The translations under genes were made by a program, and so were the position numbers. Of a stretch of DNA of 64,000 bases, positions 52,860 to 62,139 are shown piece after piece (the first letter of the stretch is position 1; each line of letters starts with the position of its first letter). Under the pieces are notes generated by a model. It was not told the DNA's origin. It saw only the letters and a list, made by a program, of their open reading frames with translations, and searched no databases. This DNA comes from Agarilytica sp033852165 (GTDB taxonomy: Bacteria; Pseudomonadota; Gammaproteobacteria; Pseudomonadales; Cellvibrionaceae). The stretch spans positions 146,590-210,589 of the forward strand of contig JAWSUZ010000074.1 in NCBI GenBank assembly GCA_033852165.1. The letters run 5' to 3'.

Positions 52860-55124
52860 ATGTCAAAACTCATAAAAGACGAAGAAGGCGATTCAAACTC
52901 ATACGCACCGGTGTTGTTGCCTTTGTCGAATGCAGCTGTTGTATCTCACTTAAAAGCCTGTCAGAAGCTGTCGGTTAATCATGCTCAAACAGGATTTATC
53001 AAGTTTGTTGCCGCATTTGATAATGCATTGGCGAGTGAGATTCAAAAGGCGCATTCAAATCAAGAAGCGGTAGATTTAGATGGCGTGCAACGTGCCTTTC
53101 GCGGTAAACAAGCAGAGTTTGAGCGATATTATTGTGGGTATCTTTCCGAGGGCTTTGTTAAGTTCAAAAAACGTAAGTTGAATACGATGGTTGGCAGCGA
53201 AGTTAGCCCTACGGAGAATGATTTAGCGTTGCTGGGTAATGAAGATTTAGAAGAAGCGATCGCAATAACCTCCCTCACCCAGAGAGCCGACGGTTATTTT
53301 GCTGAGCCTCTTTGGGCGCTCAATCAACGTTTCGCCGTGCTGAATGGCGGCTTACATGTGACCGAGTCCAGTAACCCTGCTGCCCCAATCCAATTATGTG
53401 AGTCTTTACGACGAGCCCTAAAGTGTTTGCCTTTTAGCAATAAGGTGAAGAATCTCGCCTATAAGGTATTTGATAAGCACCTGTTAAAAGTGGCCGGCCA
53501 TATTACTGAAGATATTAATGAATACTTGAAAGGCCAAGGCATTCTGCCGCATCTAAGATATGCCGCGCCATCGGGCAAAGTGCCTGAATCGTATTTGTCT
53601 GAAGACGGTGATGATTCGGAAGAGCTTATTGACGATAATGCTGGGCCATCACGCGACGAGAGTTTGTCTCCTGATGAGTATCAAAATGAGTTGTTGGGTG
53701 CGATTCGAAACTTGCAGGACCAGCTAGGCAGTCCTGTTGTGCCACAGGCTCCTTCTGGCGCAATTACCGTTAGTGAATCGCAATTAGTTGATGCCTTACA
53801 ATTTTTACAGCATCAACCCCAGGCAACCCCTGGTTTTTTTCATGGAAGTCAGCCTGTTGTTCCGGTGGATATTGATAACGTCGTTAAGCAACTAAAAGAA
53901 GTTATCAAATCTGATGAAGATGGTGAAGTTCAACAAGGCGACATGAAGACAATCGATCTTGTTGGGATGTTGTTTGAGTTCATGTTAAATGATGAGAATT
54001 TACCTGACCGAGTAAAAGCATTACTCAGTTATTTGCATACGCCGTTTTTAAAAATAGCATTTATTGACCTTGGTTTTTTTGAGAAAACTGACCATCCTGC
54101 ACGTCTACTTTTGAATAGCTTGGCTGAGTCAGGCTCCCGCTGGGTTGGTAATGATGGAACTCAGCAGTATGATATTTATGAAAAAATAAAAACAGTCGTA
54201 GAAAACGTCCAAAAAGAATTTGATAACGATGTAAAAGTAATTACAACCTTACTGTTGGAGTTTAATAGCTATACGAAAAATATCACTCGCCGACAGGAGT
54301 TAATGGAAAAACGCGCAACTGAAAAAGCTCAAGGAGAAGAAAAGCTGCGAGAAGTGAAGTTACGTGTTAATGATGAAATCCGAAAGCGCACCCACAACCG
54401 AGAATTGCCATCTGCGTTGTTATTATTTCTGCTGCAACCGTGGTCTGATTACCTTAGTTTCGCGTTGTTGCGCTATGGGGATAATTCAGAAAAATGGGCT
54501 AGGGCTCTTGCGTTAGTGGATGATGTTTTATGGTGTATTCGACCGAAGACTAAAAATGCAGACAAAGTTCGCCAGATTGAAATGCACGATGTGATTCTTT
54601 CTAGCATTCAAGCGGGTTTTGACACGATAGGCTTTGATCAGGCGAAAAGTAAAAAACTGGTCGATGCTGTGACTTCATTAATGAAACTTGCAATGCAAAG
54701 TAAGAGAGCCGAGCCTGCCCCCGCCCCTATGCGGCAAAAATTAGAGCAGATTGCCGCTGAAAAAGCGGGTACGTCACCTGCGAATGATGATGTGGCGACG
54801 CCTGAAGAATCGCAGATGGTTGAAAAACTGAAGGTGATTGAATTCGGCACTTGGTTTGAGTTTAAAGGCGGGCGCAGACTGAAAATTGCGTGGTATAACG
54901 CTCGGACATCTCATTACATGTTGGTCGACCAGATGGGTAAACGTGTGGATATGATTTCGGGGCTCGATATGTCGAGGCAAATGATTAAGGGCACCGCTAA
55001 GATTATTTCGGGTAGCTCTAAACCTTTCTTTGAAAGAGCACTTGAAAACATTTTCCACAAATTAAATGAAAAGGCCGAAGCGACAAAGGCTGCTGGAGGC
55101 ACTGATCTTGCCAAACACGAATGA
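52860..55124 (+). CDS. DUF1631 family protein (second paralogue)
   Basis: This 754-residue DUF1631 protein is a paralogue of the one at 26177-28432 with the same layout: an N-terminal helical domain, KVFDKHLLKVAGHI, an acidic linker (about 235-285), DHPARLLLNSLAESGSRWVG near 415, a charged helical middle, and a C-terminal PilZ-like beta domain (FGTWFEFKGGRRLKIAW, ending near 725). Function unknown. It is followed with a 17-base overlap by a PilZ gene, which suggests a c-di-GMP-linked task for the pair. Confidence 0.87.
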   Translation: MSKLIKDEEGDSNSYAPVLLPLSNAAVVSHLKACQKLSVNHAQTGFIKFVAAFDNALASEIQKAHSNQEAVDLDGVQRAFRGKQAEFERYYCGYLSEGFVKFKKRKLNTMVGSEVSPTENDLALLGNEDLEEAIAITSLTQRADGYFAEPLWALNQRFAVLNGGLHVTESSNPAAPIQLCESLRRALKCLPFSNKVKNLAYKVFDKHLLKVAGHITEDINEYLKGQGILPHLRYAAPSGKVPESYLSEDGDDSEELIDDNAGPSRDESLSPDEYQNELLGAIRNLQDQLGSPVVPQAPSGAITVSESQLVDALQFLQHQPQATPGFFHGSQPVVPVDIDNVVKQLKEVIKSDEDGEVQQGDMKTIDLVGMLFEFMLNDENLPDRVKALLSYLHTPFLKIAFIDLGFFEKTDHPARLLLNSLAESGSRWVGNDGTQQYDIYEKIKTVVENVQKEFDNDVKVITTLLLEFNSYTKNITRRQELMEKRATEKAQGEEKLREVKLRVNDEIRKRTHNRELPSALLLFLLQPWSDYLSFALLRYGDNSEKWARALALVDDVLWCIRPKTKNADKVRQIEMHDVILSSIQAGFDTIGFDQAKSKKLVDAVTSLMKLAMQSKRAEPAPAPMRQKLEQIAAEKAGTSPANDDVATPEESQMVEKLKVIEFGTWFEFKGGRRLKIAWYNARTSHYMLVDQMGKRVDMISGLDMSRQMIKGTAKIISGSSKPFFERALENIFHKLNEKAEATKAAGGTDLAKHE

Positions 55125-55443
55125 ACATCGTCGCCTAGAGCGGAAAGAGGTTGATCGGCATATTGCTGTGAAAAATGCCTTGCTGGATAGCGATGTGGGA
55201 CGCATAGTAAACCTTCATGAAGACGGTTTTATGATTATCGGCGATGGGGAAATTCGGGCAGACTGTTTGTATCAGTTTGTAATGGTTCTCAATGAAGAGG
55301 TTGATGGTAGTGCGCGTATTTCTGTTGGTGCGGAATGCTTGTGGTTGAAGGAAACGGATAGTGGCACCCAGTATTGGGCGGGATTTCATATTATGGATAT
55401 ATCTGAGCGGGACCGCGCTATTATTTCTAAAATCACCGTATAA
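55108..55443 (+). CDS. PilZ domain protein
   Basis: This small PilZ protein of about 111 residues is a presumed c-di-GMP receptor. The start is a TTG at 55108, eight bases after a strong GGAGG that lies inside the end of the DUF1631 gene, so the genes overlap by 17 bases. The N-terminal RRLERKEV matches the RxxxR motif. The second motif, usually D/N-x-S-x-x-G, reads NLHEDG, with His in place of Ser, so ligand binding is uncertain. The rest (VGAECLWLKET, QYWAGFHIMDIS) fits the beta-barrel. Confidence 0.8.
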   Translation: MPNTNEHRRLERKEVDRHIAVKNALLDSDVGRIVNLHEDGFMIIGDGEIRADCLYQFVMVLNEEVDGSARISVGAECLWLKETDSGTQYWAGFHIMDISERDRAIISKITV

Positions 55444-55511
55444 AGAGCCCATTAGTTGAGCGACCCTTTATACGGTTTTGTTACGTATGGGTTTCAGGCG
55501 TGCCTAAGTCG

Positions 55512-56807
55512 CTATTTGGCCGATTCCTTCAGCGTTCTGAAAACCTTTTCTGCTATTTTAATCGTGTTTTCTATATCTTCATTACTGTGCGTAGTCGACA
55601 TAAATCCAGCTTCGTAAGCCGCAGGGGCAAGGTAAACGCCGTTTTCAAGCATTCCATGAAAGAAGGCATTGAAGCGTTTGGTATTGCAGTTCATTACTTG
55701 CTGGAAGTTTGAAATAGACGTTTCTTCAGTAAAAAAGCCACCCCACATCGATCCCACGTGATTTGTAGTGAAAGGTATTCCTTCTTGAGATGCTACACGC
55801 TCAAGCCCTTCACATAGCTGAGTTGTTTTTGAAAATAGATTTTCGTAAACCGAAGGGTTTTCGAGTTGATTTAGTGTTTCTAGACCTGCGGCCATTGCAA
55901 CGGGGTTTCCCGAAAGTGTACCGGCTTGGTATACCGGGCCCTCTGGTGCAATAAAATCCATAATATCTTTCCGCCCGCCAAATGCACCCACAGGCATGCC
56001 CCCGCCAATGACTTTACCTAAGGTCGTAATATCTGGAGTAATGCCATAGTGCCCCTGAGCTCCCTGTAGACCAATACGAAAACCCGTCATGACCTCATCC
56101 AAGATGAGGAGTGCTCCAGATTGAGTACAAGCGCTTCTTAGCGTTTCTAAAAACCCTGGTAGAGGCGGTATGCAGTTCATATTTCCTGCGATGGGTTCAA
56201 CAATGATTGCAGCAATTGAATCCCCCATTTTTTTGAAGAGCTCTTCAACTTGGCTGCTATTGTTATAGGTGAGGGTTATTGTGTGTTGAGCTAAACATTC
56301 TGGCACGCCAGGAGAGCTGGGAATGCCGAGAGTGAGTGCGCCGCTGCCAGCTTTAATTAAAAGTGAATCGGAATGGCCATGGTAGCAGCCTTCGAATTTG
56401 ACAATTTTGTCTCGGCCTGTAAACCCTCGAGCTAAACGAATAGCGCTCATAGTCGCTTCCGTTCCTGAGCTGACAAAGCGGACTTTTTCTACGCTGGGAA
56501 TAATACTCGTGAGCTTTTCGGCTAATTCTGTTTCGATCTCGGTGGGAGCGCCAAAGCTCAAACCTTTATCTATTTTTGTTTTGACAGCTTCAATTACAGA
56601 CGCGTTTGCGTGTCCTAAGATCATGGGTCCCCAGGACAACACATAGTCAATATATTTCTTATCCTCCGTATCGTAAAGGTAGGGGCCTTTCGCTCTATCA
56701 ATAAATAGGGGGTTGCCACCTACAGCTTTAAATGCTCTGACCGGTGAGTTGACTCCTCCGGGAATAACCTTTTTGGCACGATTAAATTGCTCGGTATTGT
56801 TCGACAT
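55512..56807 (-). CDS. hemL: glutamate-1-semialdehyde 2,1-aminomutase HemL
   Basis: HemL makes 5-aminolevulinate from glutamate-1-semialdehyde in the C5 haem pathway. The 431-residue PLP enzyme has the PLP-binding Lys265 in LGKVIGGGMPVGAFGG, the same residue number as in E. coli. Other motifs are GGVNSPVRAFKAVGG, SSGTEATMSAIRLARG, CYHGHSDSLL and LILDEVMTGFR. In Pseudomonas hemL is next to thiE and thiD; here thiE is missing and a ThiD homologue remains upstream on the same strand. Confidence 0.97.
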   Translation of the reverse strand: MSNNTEQFNRAKKVIPGGVNSPVRAFKAVGGNPLFIDRAKGPYLYDTEDKKYIDYVLSWGPMILGHANASVIEAVKTKIDKGLSFGAPTEIETELAEKLTSIIPSVEKVRFVSSGTEATMSAIRLARGFTGRDKIVKFEGCYHGHSDSLLIKAGSGALTLGIPSSPGVPECLAQHTITLTYNNSSQVEELFKKMGDSIAAIIVEPIAGNMNCIPPLPGFLETLRSACTQSGALLILDEVMTGFRIGLQGAQGHYGITPDITTLGKVIGGGMPVGAFGGRKDIMDFIAPEGPVYQAGTLSGNPVAMAAGLETLNQLENPSVYENLFSKTTQLCEGLERVASQEGIPFTTNHVGSMWGGFFTEETSISNFQQVMNCNTKRFNAFFHGMLENGVYLAPAAYEAGFMSTTHSNEDIENTIKIAEKVFRTLKESAK

Positions 56808-56985
56808 ATTGATTTTCTTGGTATTTGAAAGTTGGTGTAATGGTTTGGCTGTGGAATTAACGGTAACGATGCTTTTTTCTTTTCACTGACTCATCGATAC
56901 CGCTAGTCAATTAAATAAGCGGCTATTTCTAGAAAGGAGTCATTGGAAAATTACATAACAATTTAATGGGGATAAATTAGCCGGT

Positions 56986-57828
56986 TTAATGGGTATAGTT
57001 GGACTGTTGTTTGTCATCACTTGTCTTGATGTTTTTATCTGCCCAGTGGAATCGATGGGGGGTTCTGCGCCCAAACCCTATTTCTCGGGATGCACGCATA
57101 GCTTGTCGTGTAAAATTTTGGGCTTGCTCAATGGCCTGGGTTTGATTGAAACCATGGCCTAAATACGTTGCGAGGGCCATAGACAGCGTGGCACTCGAGC
57201 CGTGGCAGTTGGCAGACTCTTGCTCCCATGTATATTCTTTGATGAGGCCTTTTGAATCAAAAACGCTACTCTGGAAGTCCTGAGTTTGTGTCCCCGTACC
57301 GGTAATAACGACGGTGTCGCAACCTGTGGAAATAATTGCGTGAGCGGTGGTATCCACCGTATCGGTTTCACAGGCTATTGCTCTTGCTTCAAATAATGAA
57401 AAACTGGCGATGTTTGATTGGGGAAGAATAAGATTTGAATAGGCTTCTTTTATTTCCCTGTGTTCGTCATTAGATTCTTCAATGAAATATAATGAGGGTT
57501 GAGTGACAACGGGAATATTTTCACAGTCTTGAAGAATGGAGTGAATTGCTTCTGCAATTGGGAGAGAGCCTAAAAACCCGACGTTAATTGCCTGTACATC
57601 CATATTTTCTAATACAGAGCGAGCTTGTTCAATAATAATGGTGGGGTCGATGGATATCATTTCGGTATCCGGTGCAGCCCCAGATGCGCATAGCGCGGTC
57701 ATTATCGGTGCACAGTGACAACCTAAGCTTGCCGCTGTCTCTATGTTGGCTTGAATTCCGCCTGCGCCAGAAGGGTCTAAAACAGAAAAGGAAAGGATAA
57801 CGGGAGGATTGGCGCTGGAGAACGTCAT
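56986..57828 (-). CDS. thiD: ThiD-like (hydroxymethylpyrimidine kinase) protein with eroded active site
   Basis: This is a 280-residue homologue of the HMP/HMP-phosphate kinase of thiamine synthesis, similar to the Pseudomonas copy next to hemL. The frame is whole and the N-terminal DPSGAGGIQANIET and the C-terminal helix are kept. Key motifs are changed: the anion-hole HGSGC/HGTGC reads HGSSA, losing the catalytic Cys and a Gly, and the VxDPV strand reads VVTQPSL, losing its Asp. Activity is therefore doubtful, or the substrate differs. thiE, its usual neighbour, is absent. Confidence 0.75.
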   Translation of the reverse strand: MTFSSANPPVILSFSVLDPSGAGGIQANIETAASLGCHCAPIMTALCASGAAPDTEMISIDPTIIIEQARSVLENMDVQAINVGFLGSLPIAEAIHSILQDCENIPVVTQPSLYFIEESNDEHREIKEAYSNLILPQSNIASFSLFEARAIACETDTVDTTAHAIISTGCDTVVITGTGTQTQDFQSSVFDSKGLIKEYTWEQESANCHGSSATLSMALATYLGHGFNQTQAIEQAQNFTRQAMRASREIGFGRRTPHRFHWADKNIKTSDDKQQSNYTH

Positions 57829-57963
57829 AGCTATGCTCTTTTTCTTTTAATGGTTTCTTGTCTTTGGTAAACGACAAATGCCGTTCGTTTGTCATTCATT
57901 TAGTGTTTTATCGGTCTGCTTCGAGTTTAGCACAGGGGCTTATTCTATGGTTGTAGGGCTTCT

Positions 57964-58389
57964 TCAAAGTGGCTGTTTTACAACCACTAATATGACAATA
58001 GCGACCAAGAGAATGATGGGGAATTCGTTAAACCACCGAAAGAAAACGTGGGTTTTGTCCACTTCATTACGCTGAAATTTTTTAACGAAATTACCGCACA
58101 TAAGATGGTAGCCAACTAACACGAAAACTAAGCAAAGCTTTATCCAAAACCAGATAGTTCCAGAGTAATAGTCCCAGTTGAAGCTGACAAGAGAGCCGCC
58201 GAGAAGAATTGTTGCGATCATGGATGGGGTGCCGATAGCACGGTAAAGCTTCCTTTCCATGGTGCAGAAGCGCTCTTTACTGGCATCATCATTAGACATA
58301 ATGTGGTACACGAATAAGCGGGGCAAGTAAAAAAGCATTGCAAACCAGCAGGTTACGGCAATGATATGAAAGGCTTTAATCCACAGCAT
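57964..58389 (-). CDS. hemJ: protoporphyrinogen oxidase HemJ
   Basis: HemJ is the oxygen-independent membrane protoporphyrinogen IX oxidase of many bacteria. The 141-residue protein has four hydrophobic helices. It keeps the family start MLWIKAFHIIAVTCWFAMLF with His8, YLPRLFVYH, and the later conserved Lys in WIKLCLV and HLMCGNFVKKF. Its start overlaps the end of the ClC gene by 14 bases. With hemL nearby it forms part of a haem cluster. Confidence 0.92.
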   Translation of the reverse strand: MLWIKAFHIIAVTCWFAMLFYLPRLFVYHIMSNDDASKERFCTMERKLYRAIGTPSMIATILLGGSLVSFNWDYYSGTIWFWIKLCLVFVLVGYHLMCGNFVKKFQRNEVDKTHVFFRWFNEFPIILLVAIVILVVVKQPL

Positions 58390-60226
58390 TTCTAAATTCC
58401 TCAGGCTTGTAATAATTTTCGATTGCAGTGAAGGTAAGAATACCTTTTATGTCCCCAGAAGAAGGGGTTCTTACGCCAGAAACATATAGCATTTCTGTGC
58501 TCTCATGATTAAGGCCTTGCATGGCTTCATACAGCGTGGCTGATTCGTGAATTTCACTTACACGGAAGGTTCGGCTGGGAATCTCAAGCAGGTTTAGCTC
58601 TTTACTTTCTCGCCCTCTCCCCGCTTCTTCAGGCGTTTCCTCTGCTTCTTTTGGTTCTGTTGAATCGTCAGAGCCGGTTACCTCAAGGGTCGAAAGGTGG
58701 TTTGCTAAATCTGCTGCCCGCATAGCATAGGAGTATCGCTCATTCTCATCGGTAATAATAAGCCACATCGGACGGTTCGCTAGAATGGCTTTGGCTTCAC
58801 TAACAGAGATTGCTTGCTTGGAAATGACAAAACGAGTGTCCATTACGCTGCGGACTCCTGAGCGCTTTAGTGCCTGCTTTGCCGGGCCAAAATCCAGAGG
58901 TCGATTACTGTGTCGAAGCTGCTCGACAAAAATATTTTGAACTTTGAACAGTTGGCGAGTGGTTACGCAAGCAACAACAATCACGAGCATTGCAGGGAAT
59001 ATAATATTAGGGTTGTAGCTTAGCTCCAATACCGTTACGAGTGCCGTGAGAGGGGCGTTTAAAACCGCCGCCATCATGCCCGCCATACCCATCATCACGT
59101 AAAAACGTGGGTGAGCCCCAAGCTCTGGGAAAAAGTATGCGGCGGCAAAGCCCAAAAAGCCACCGACACACGCACCAACGACCAATAATGGACCTATCAG
59201 CCCACCAGGAACCCCTAGGCCTATAATTACAGGGGTGACCAGAAGTTTTACGATGGCAATTAATGCCAGAGTGCTCAATACATACTTACCTTCAATCGCA
59301 TGATTAATAGTGTCGTAACCTTGCCCCATTATTTCAGGGACCCAAATGACTGCAATACATGTAAGGGCGCAGGCTACTATCAAACGTTTAATTAACGAAT
59401 GATGTTGAAATTTCATGGCAAAGATATTTAGGCGAATATATAAGCCTGCACAGATCGCAATGAAAAAACCAACAACGACCATAAACGGAATTTCGTAAAG
59501 GCTTGAAATGTTAGTATCGCCAACGGTTAAAAGCCCGGTGTCATTGAGAACTGCTTTACTCACAACCGCGCCCATCACAGACGCCAGCATTACAGGCATA
59601 AAGCCAACAATGGTGTACTCCAGGGCAAGTATCTCCATGGCAAAGATAACGCCAGTCATTGGCGTGTTAAAAGATGAGGATATGGCTGCGGCCACTCCAC
59701 AACCTACAAGTGTCTGAATGCTATTGTTGGGAAGCTTGAGCCATTGCGCAAATTGACTGGCGGCACCTGCACCTAAGTGAACAACTGGGCCTTCCCGCCC
59801 AACAGGTTGACCGCTTGCAAGGCATATTGCCGCACCAACAAACTGAACGCACCAATTTTTAAACGGAAGTTTCGCTTGATGGTTATGCATTCTGTCGAGG
59901 ACGTGGCTGATGCTGCTGCTTCTGTCTTTTGGTGAAAAGAAAGATAGAAATGTAATCAATAAAACCGACCCTCCTATTATGAGCAGAATGCGAAATGTCA
60001 CCGACAGTGATTCAAAGTTTTCGTCATGATCGGGCAAAAAAAACGTAAGCGGGAGGTCGATAATTAGGCGAAACGCAACAATAATGGCTCCAGTCAGCAG
60101 CCCCACGAAAAGTCCGAGCAAGGTTAATTGTGGTAACGCATCAATATAAGATAGGGAGTGCCTCAATTCTGTGAGCTTTGAGGTGATAAAAGAGGATATA
60201 CTTTTTTTAATTGAGCTTGGGGTCAT
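58376..60226 (-). CDS. ClC-type chloride channel/transporter with C-terminal CBS region
   Basis: This inner-membrane ClC protein has about 616 residues from the ATG at 60226; a GTG at 60259 is also open. The membrane domain carries GREGPVVHLGAGAAS with the gating Glu, the FNTPMTGVIFAMEI helix and GLGVPGGLIGPLLVVGA. The first selectivity motif GSGIP is not visible in usual form. The C-terminal 150 residues form a CBS-like region split by a charged insert (about 520-555). A TATAAT on the minus strand at 60261-60266 would put the transcript start near 60254 and so favours the ATG. Ion and direction are not predictable. Confidence 0.87.
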   Translation of the reverse strand: MTPSSIKKSISSFITSKLTELRHSLSYIDALPQLTLLGLFVGLLTGAIIVAFRLIIDLPLTFFLPDHDENFESLSVTFRILLIIGGSVLLITFLSFFSPKDRSSSISHVLDRMHNHQAKLPFKNWCVQFVGAAICLASGQPVGREGPVVHLGAGAASQFAQWLKLPNNSIQTLVGCGVAAAISSSFNTPMTGVIFAMEILALEYTIVGFMPVMLASVMGAVVSKAVLNDTGLLTVGDTNISSLYEIPFMVVVGFFIAICAGLYIRLNIFAMKFQHHSLIKRLIVACALTCIAVIWVPEIMGQGYDTINHAIEGKYVLSTLALIAIVKLLVTPVIIGLGVPGGLIGPLLVVGACVGGFLGFAAAYFFPELGAHPRFYVMMGMAGMMAAVLNAPLTALVTVLELSYNPNIIFPAMLVIVVACVTTRQLFKVQNIFVEQLRHSNRPLDFGPAKQALKRSGVRSVMDTRFVISKQAISVSEAKAILANRPMWLIITDENERYSYAMRAADLANHLSTLEVTGSDDSTEPKEAEETPEEAGRGRESKELNLLEIPSRTFRVSEIHESATLYEAMQGLNHESTEMLYVSGVRTPSSGDIKGILTFTAIENYYKPEEFRNAVD

Positions 60227-60260
60227 GAGCTTGGAGTATTTTTTTTGATAAAACGGCACT

Positions 60261-60266
60261 ATTATA
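60261..60266 (-). promoter_or_regulatory. candidate -10 box for the ClC gene
   Basis: The minus strand reads TAGTATAATAG; TATAAT is a perfect -10 hexamer 35-40 bases before the ATG of the ClC gene. A -35 box is weak (GACAAT at 17 bases). It lies in the short divergent spacer shared with argC. Confidence 0.35.
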
Positions 60267-60304
60267 CTACCCCATGAGTTTTATTGTCTGTTGGAGCAAA
60301 GGTT

Positions 60305-61345
60305 GTGATTAAGGTTGGTATAGTTGGTGGGACCGGATACACGGGTGTCGAGTTGCTTAGGTTGCTGGCAGGTCATTCAGAGGCTAGAGTGGAGGTGATT
60401 ACCTCTCGAGCAGAAGCGGGTAAACAAGTTTCGGATTTGTTTCCGAATCTTCGCGGGCATTACGATCTTGTTTTTTCTGAGCCAAAAGTTGAAACCTTAT
60501 TAGCATGTGACCTTGTGTTTTTTGCTACGCCGCATGGCGTTGCTCAAAATATGATGCCGAAGCTAATTCAAGGTGGAGCGAGAGTGATCGACCTTTCAGC
60601 TGATTTTAGGATCAAAGACATTCCTACCTGGGAGCATTGGTACGGACAAGCCCATCAATGCCCAGAGTTGGCTGCAACAGCGGTCTATGGTTTGCCTGAG
60701 GTAAACCGTGCACAGATTAAAGATGCACAATTAATCGCCTGCCCCGGCTGTTACCCAACATCCGTGCAATTGGGGCTGTTGCCGTTACTGGAAAATAATT
60801 TGGTTGATGCCAGTCAGTTGATCGCTAACTCTGCTTCTGGCGCGAGCGGCGCCGGTCGTCAGGCGAATTCTAACTTTATATTGGCTGAAACCGGAGAGTC
60901 GTTTCAGGCTTATGCTGCGGGTGGACATAGGCACTTACCCGAAATTGAACAAGGTTTGCGCGCAATGCAGCCAGAAGGCGCAGAGCAAGCTCAAATCACA
61001 TTCGTTCCTCATTTATTGCCAACTATTCGCGGTATACATTCAACCTTATATGCCAGACTAAAAGGCGATGGCGCTCATTTGCAGTCTCTATTTGAAGAGC
61101 GTTATGCTGAAGAACCTTTCGTTGATGTATTGCCCGCAGGCATGTTCCCGCAAACACGAACGGTTAAGACGACAAACATGTGTAGAATATCTGTGGTTGA
61201 GCCTCAGTCACGTGGCACAGTCGTTGTAATGTCAGTGATTGATAACTTGACGAAGGGCGCATCCGGTCAAGGTATTCAAAATATGAATATCATGTTTGGT
61301 TTAAATGAAACTTGCGGCTTAACAAGCCCGGCAGCTCTCCCTTAA
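60305..61345 (+). CDS. argC: N-acetyl-gamma-glutamyl-phosphate reductase ArgC
   Basis: ArgC reduces N-acetylglutamyl phosphate in arginine synthesis. From the GTG at 60305, eight bases after GGAG, the protein has 346 residues and starts MIKVGIVGGTGYTGVELLRLL, the NADPH loop. It has the catalytic Cys in LIACPGCYPTSVQLGLLPL, the SGASGAGRQ stretch and HLPEIEQ with the active-site His. It diverges from the ClC gene and precedes the DUF6776 and bactofilin genes, as in Pseudomonas. Confidence 0.96.
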   Translation: MIKVGIVGGTGYTGVELLRLLAGHSEARVEVITSRAEAGKQVSDLFPNLRGHYDLVFSEPKVETLLACDLVFFATPHGVAQNMMPKLIQGGARVIDLSADFRIKDIPTWEHWYGQAHQCPELAATAVYGLPEVNRAQIKDAQLIACPGCYPTSVQLGLLPLLENNLVDASQLIANSASGASGAGRQANSNFILAETGESFQAYAAGGHRHLPEIEQGLRAMQPEGAEQAQITFVPHLLPTIRGIHSTLYARLKGDGAHLQSLFEERYAEEPFVDVLPAGMFPQTRTVKTTNMCRISVVEPQSRGTVVVMSVIDNLTKGASGQGIQNMNIMFGLNETCGLTSPAALP

Positions 61346-61395
61346 TCTTGGGGGATAAATAGGGCTGACGATGTAGATATGGGTGTTAGTAAACT

Positions 61396-62139
61396 ATGGC
61401 GATTGTAAAAGGCTCGAAGCAGTGTCGAGTAAAGGTTGTTGAAGACCGCCCGTTATTTCGTTGGACTGTCTTGATTGCCTGTCTTGGGCTAACGGTATTG
61501 GCTGTATTTGTAAGCCATCAACGCGGTTTTTCAAGCGGTATGGTGAATCAAGAGACAGCGCTGAAAGAGCTAGCTCGATATGAGACCCAATTGTTTACCA
61601 GCCAAAAGCGTGTAAATGAATTGGAGCAAAAAGTCGCCAATCACACCATGGGTGCAGAAGTTGATCGAAAAGCAAATGAGTCTGTTCGCAAGGAAGTGAT
61701 TGTATTGAAAGAAGAAATTGCCGTCTTGACTGAAGAGAATAGTTTTTACCGGGGCTTAATGGCCCCGACAAAAAACAAGCGAGGCCTTTCTTTCGGAGCG
61801 GTTGAACTGAGTCAATCAGATCGACCGAGAACATACAGTTATAAAGTGGTAATGCAGCAGTTAGCGACTAATCACAACTTATTAAAAGGTACGCTGTTAT
61901 GTAAAGTGATTGGCAGAGAGGGTGGGGTTGATGTGGAATACAATTTCAATCAACTTTCCAGTCAGCTCAAAATGGATGTTATCAAATTAAGGTTTAAATA
62001 TTTTCAGACAGTTGAAGGCCAGTTGCAATTACCTGAAGGTTTTGAGCCTTTAAGGATTGAGTTGGTCGCAAAATCTACAGGTAAAAATCCTGTTACTGTC
62101 GAAAAACGATTCGGTTGGTTAGTTGAGGAGGTTTTATAA
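61396..62139 (+). CDS. DUF6776 family membrane protein with coiled coil
   Basis: This 247-residue single-pass inner-membrane protein has a transmembrane helix at about 24-41 (WTVLIACLGLTVLAVFVS) and a coiled coil at about 52-118 with heptad-like Leu/Val/Glu spacing (RVNELEQKVAN, VLKEEIAVLTEEN). A periplasmic beta-rich domain follows. The family is unnamed functionally but is regularly next to bactofilin and erpA. It ends directly before the bactofilin start, with no gap, so translation is probably coupled. Confidence 0.85.
   Translation: MAIVKGSKQCRVKVVEDRPLFRWTVLIACLGLTVLAVFVSHQRGFSSGMVNQETALKELARYETQLFTSQKRVNELEQKVANHTMGAEVDRKANESVRKEVIVLKEEIAVLTEENSFYRGLMAPTKNKRGLSFGAVELSQSDRPRTYSYKVVMQQLATNHNLLKGTLLCKVIGREGGVDVEYNFNQLSSQLKMDVIKLRFKYFQTVEGQLQLPEGFEPLRIELVAKSTGKNPVTVEKRFGWLVEEVL

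Noticed and set aside
56772..56790. Sigma54-like TGGCAC ... TTGC inside hemL
   Set aside because: The spacing between GG and GC is 12 rather than 10 bases, and it lies inside a coding region.
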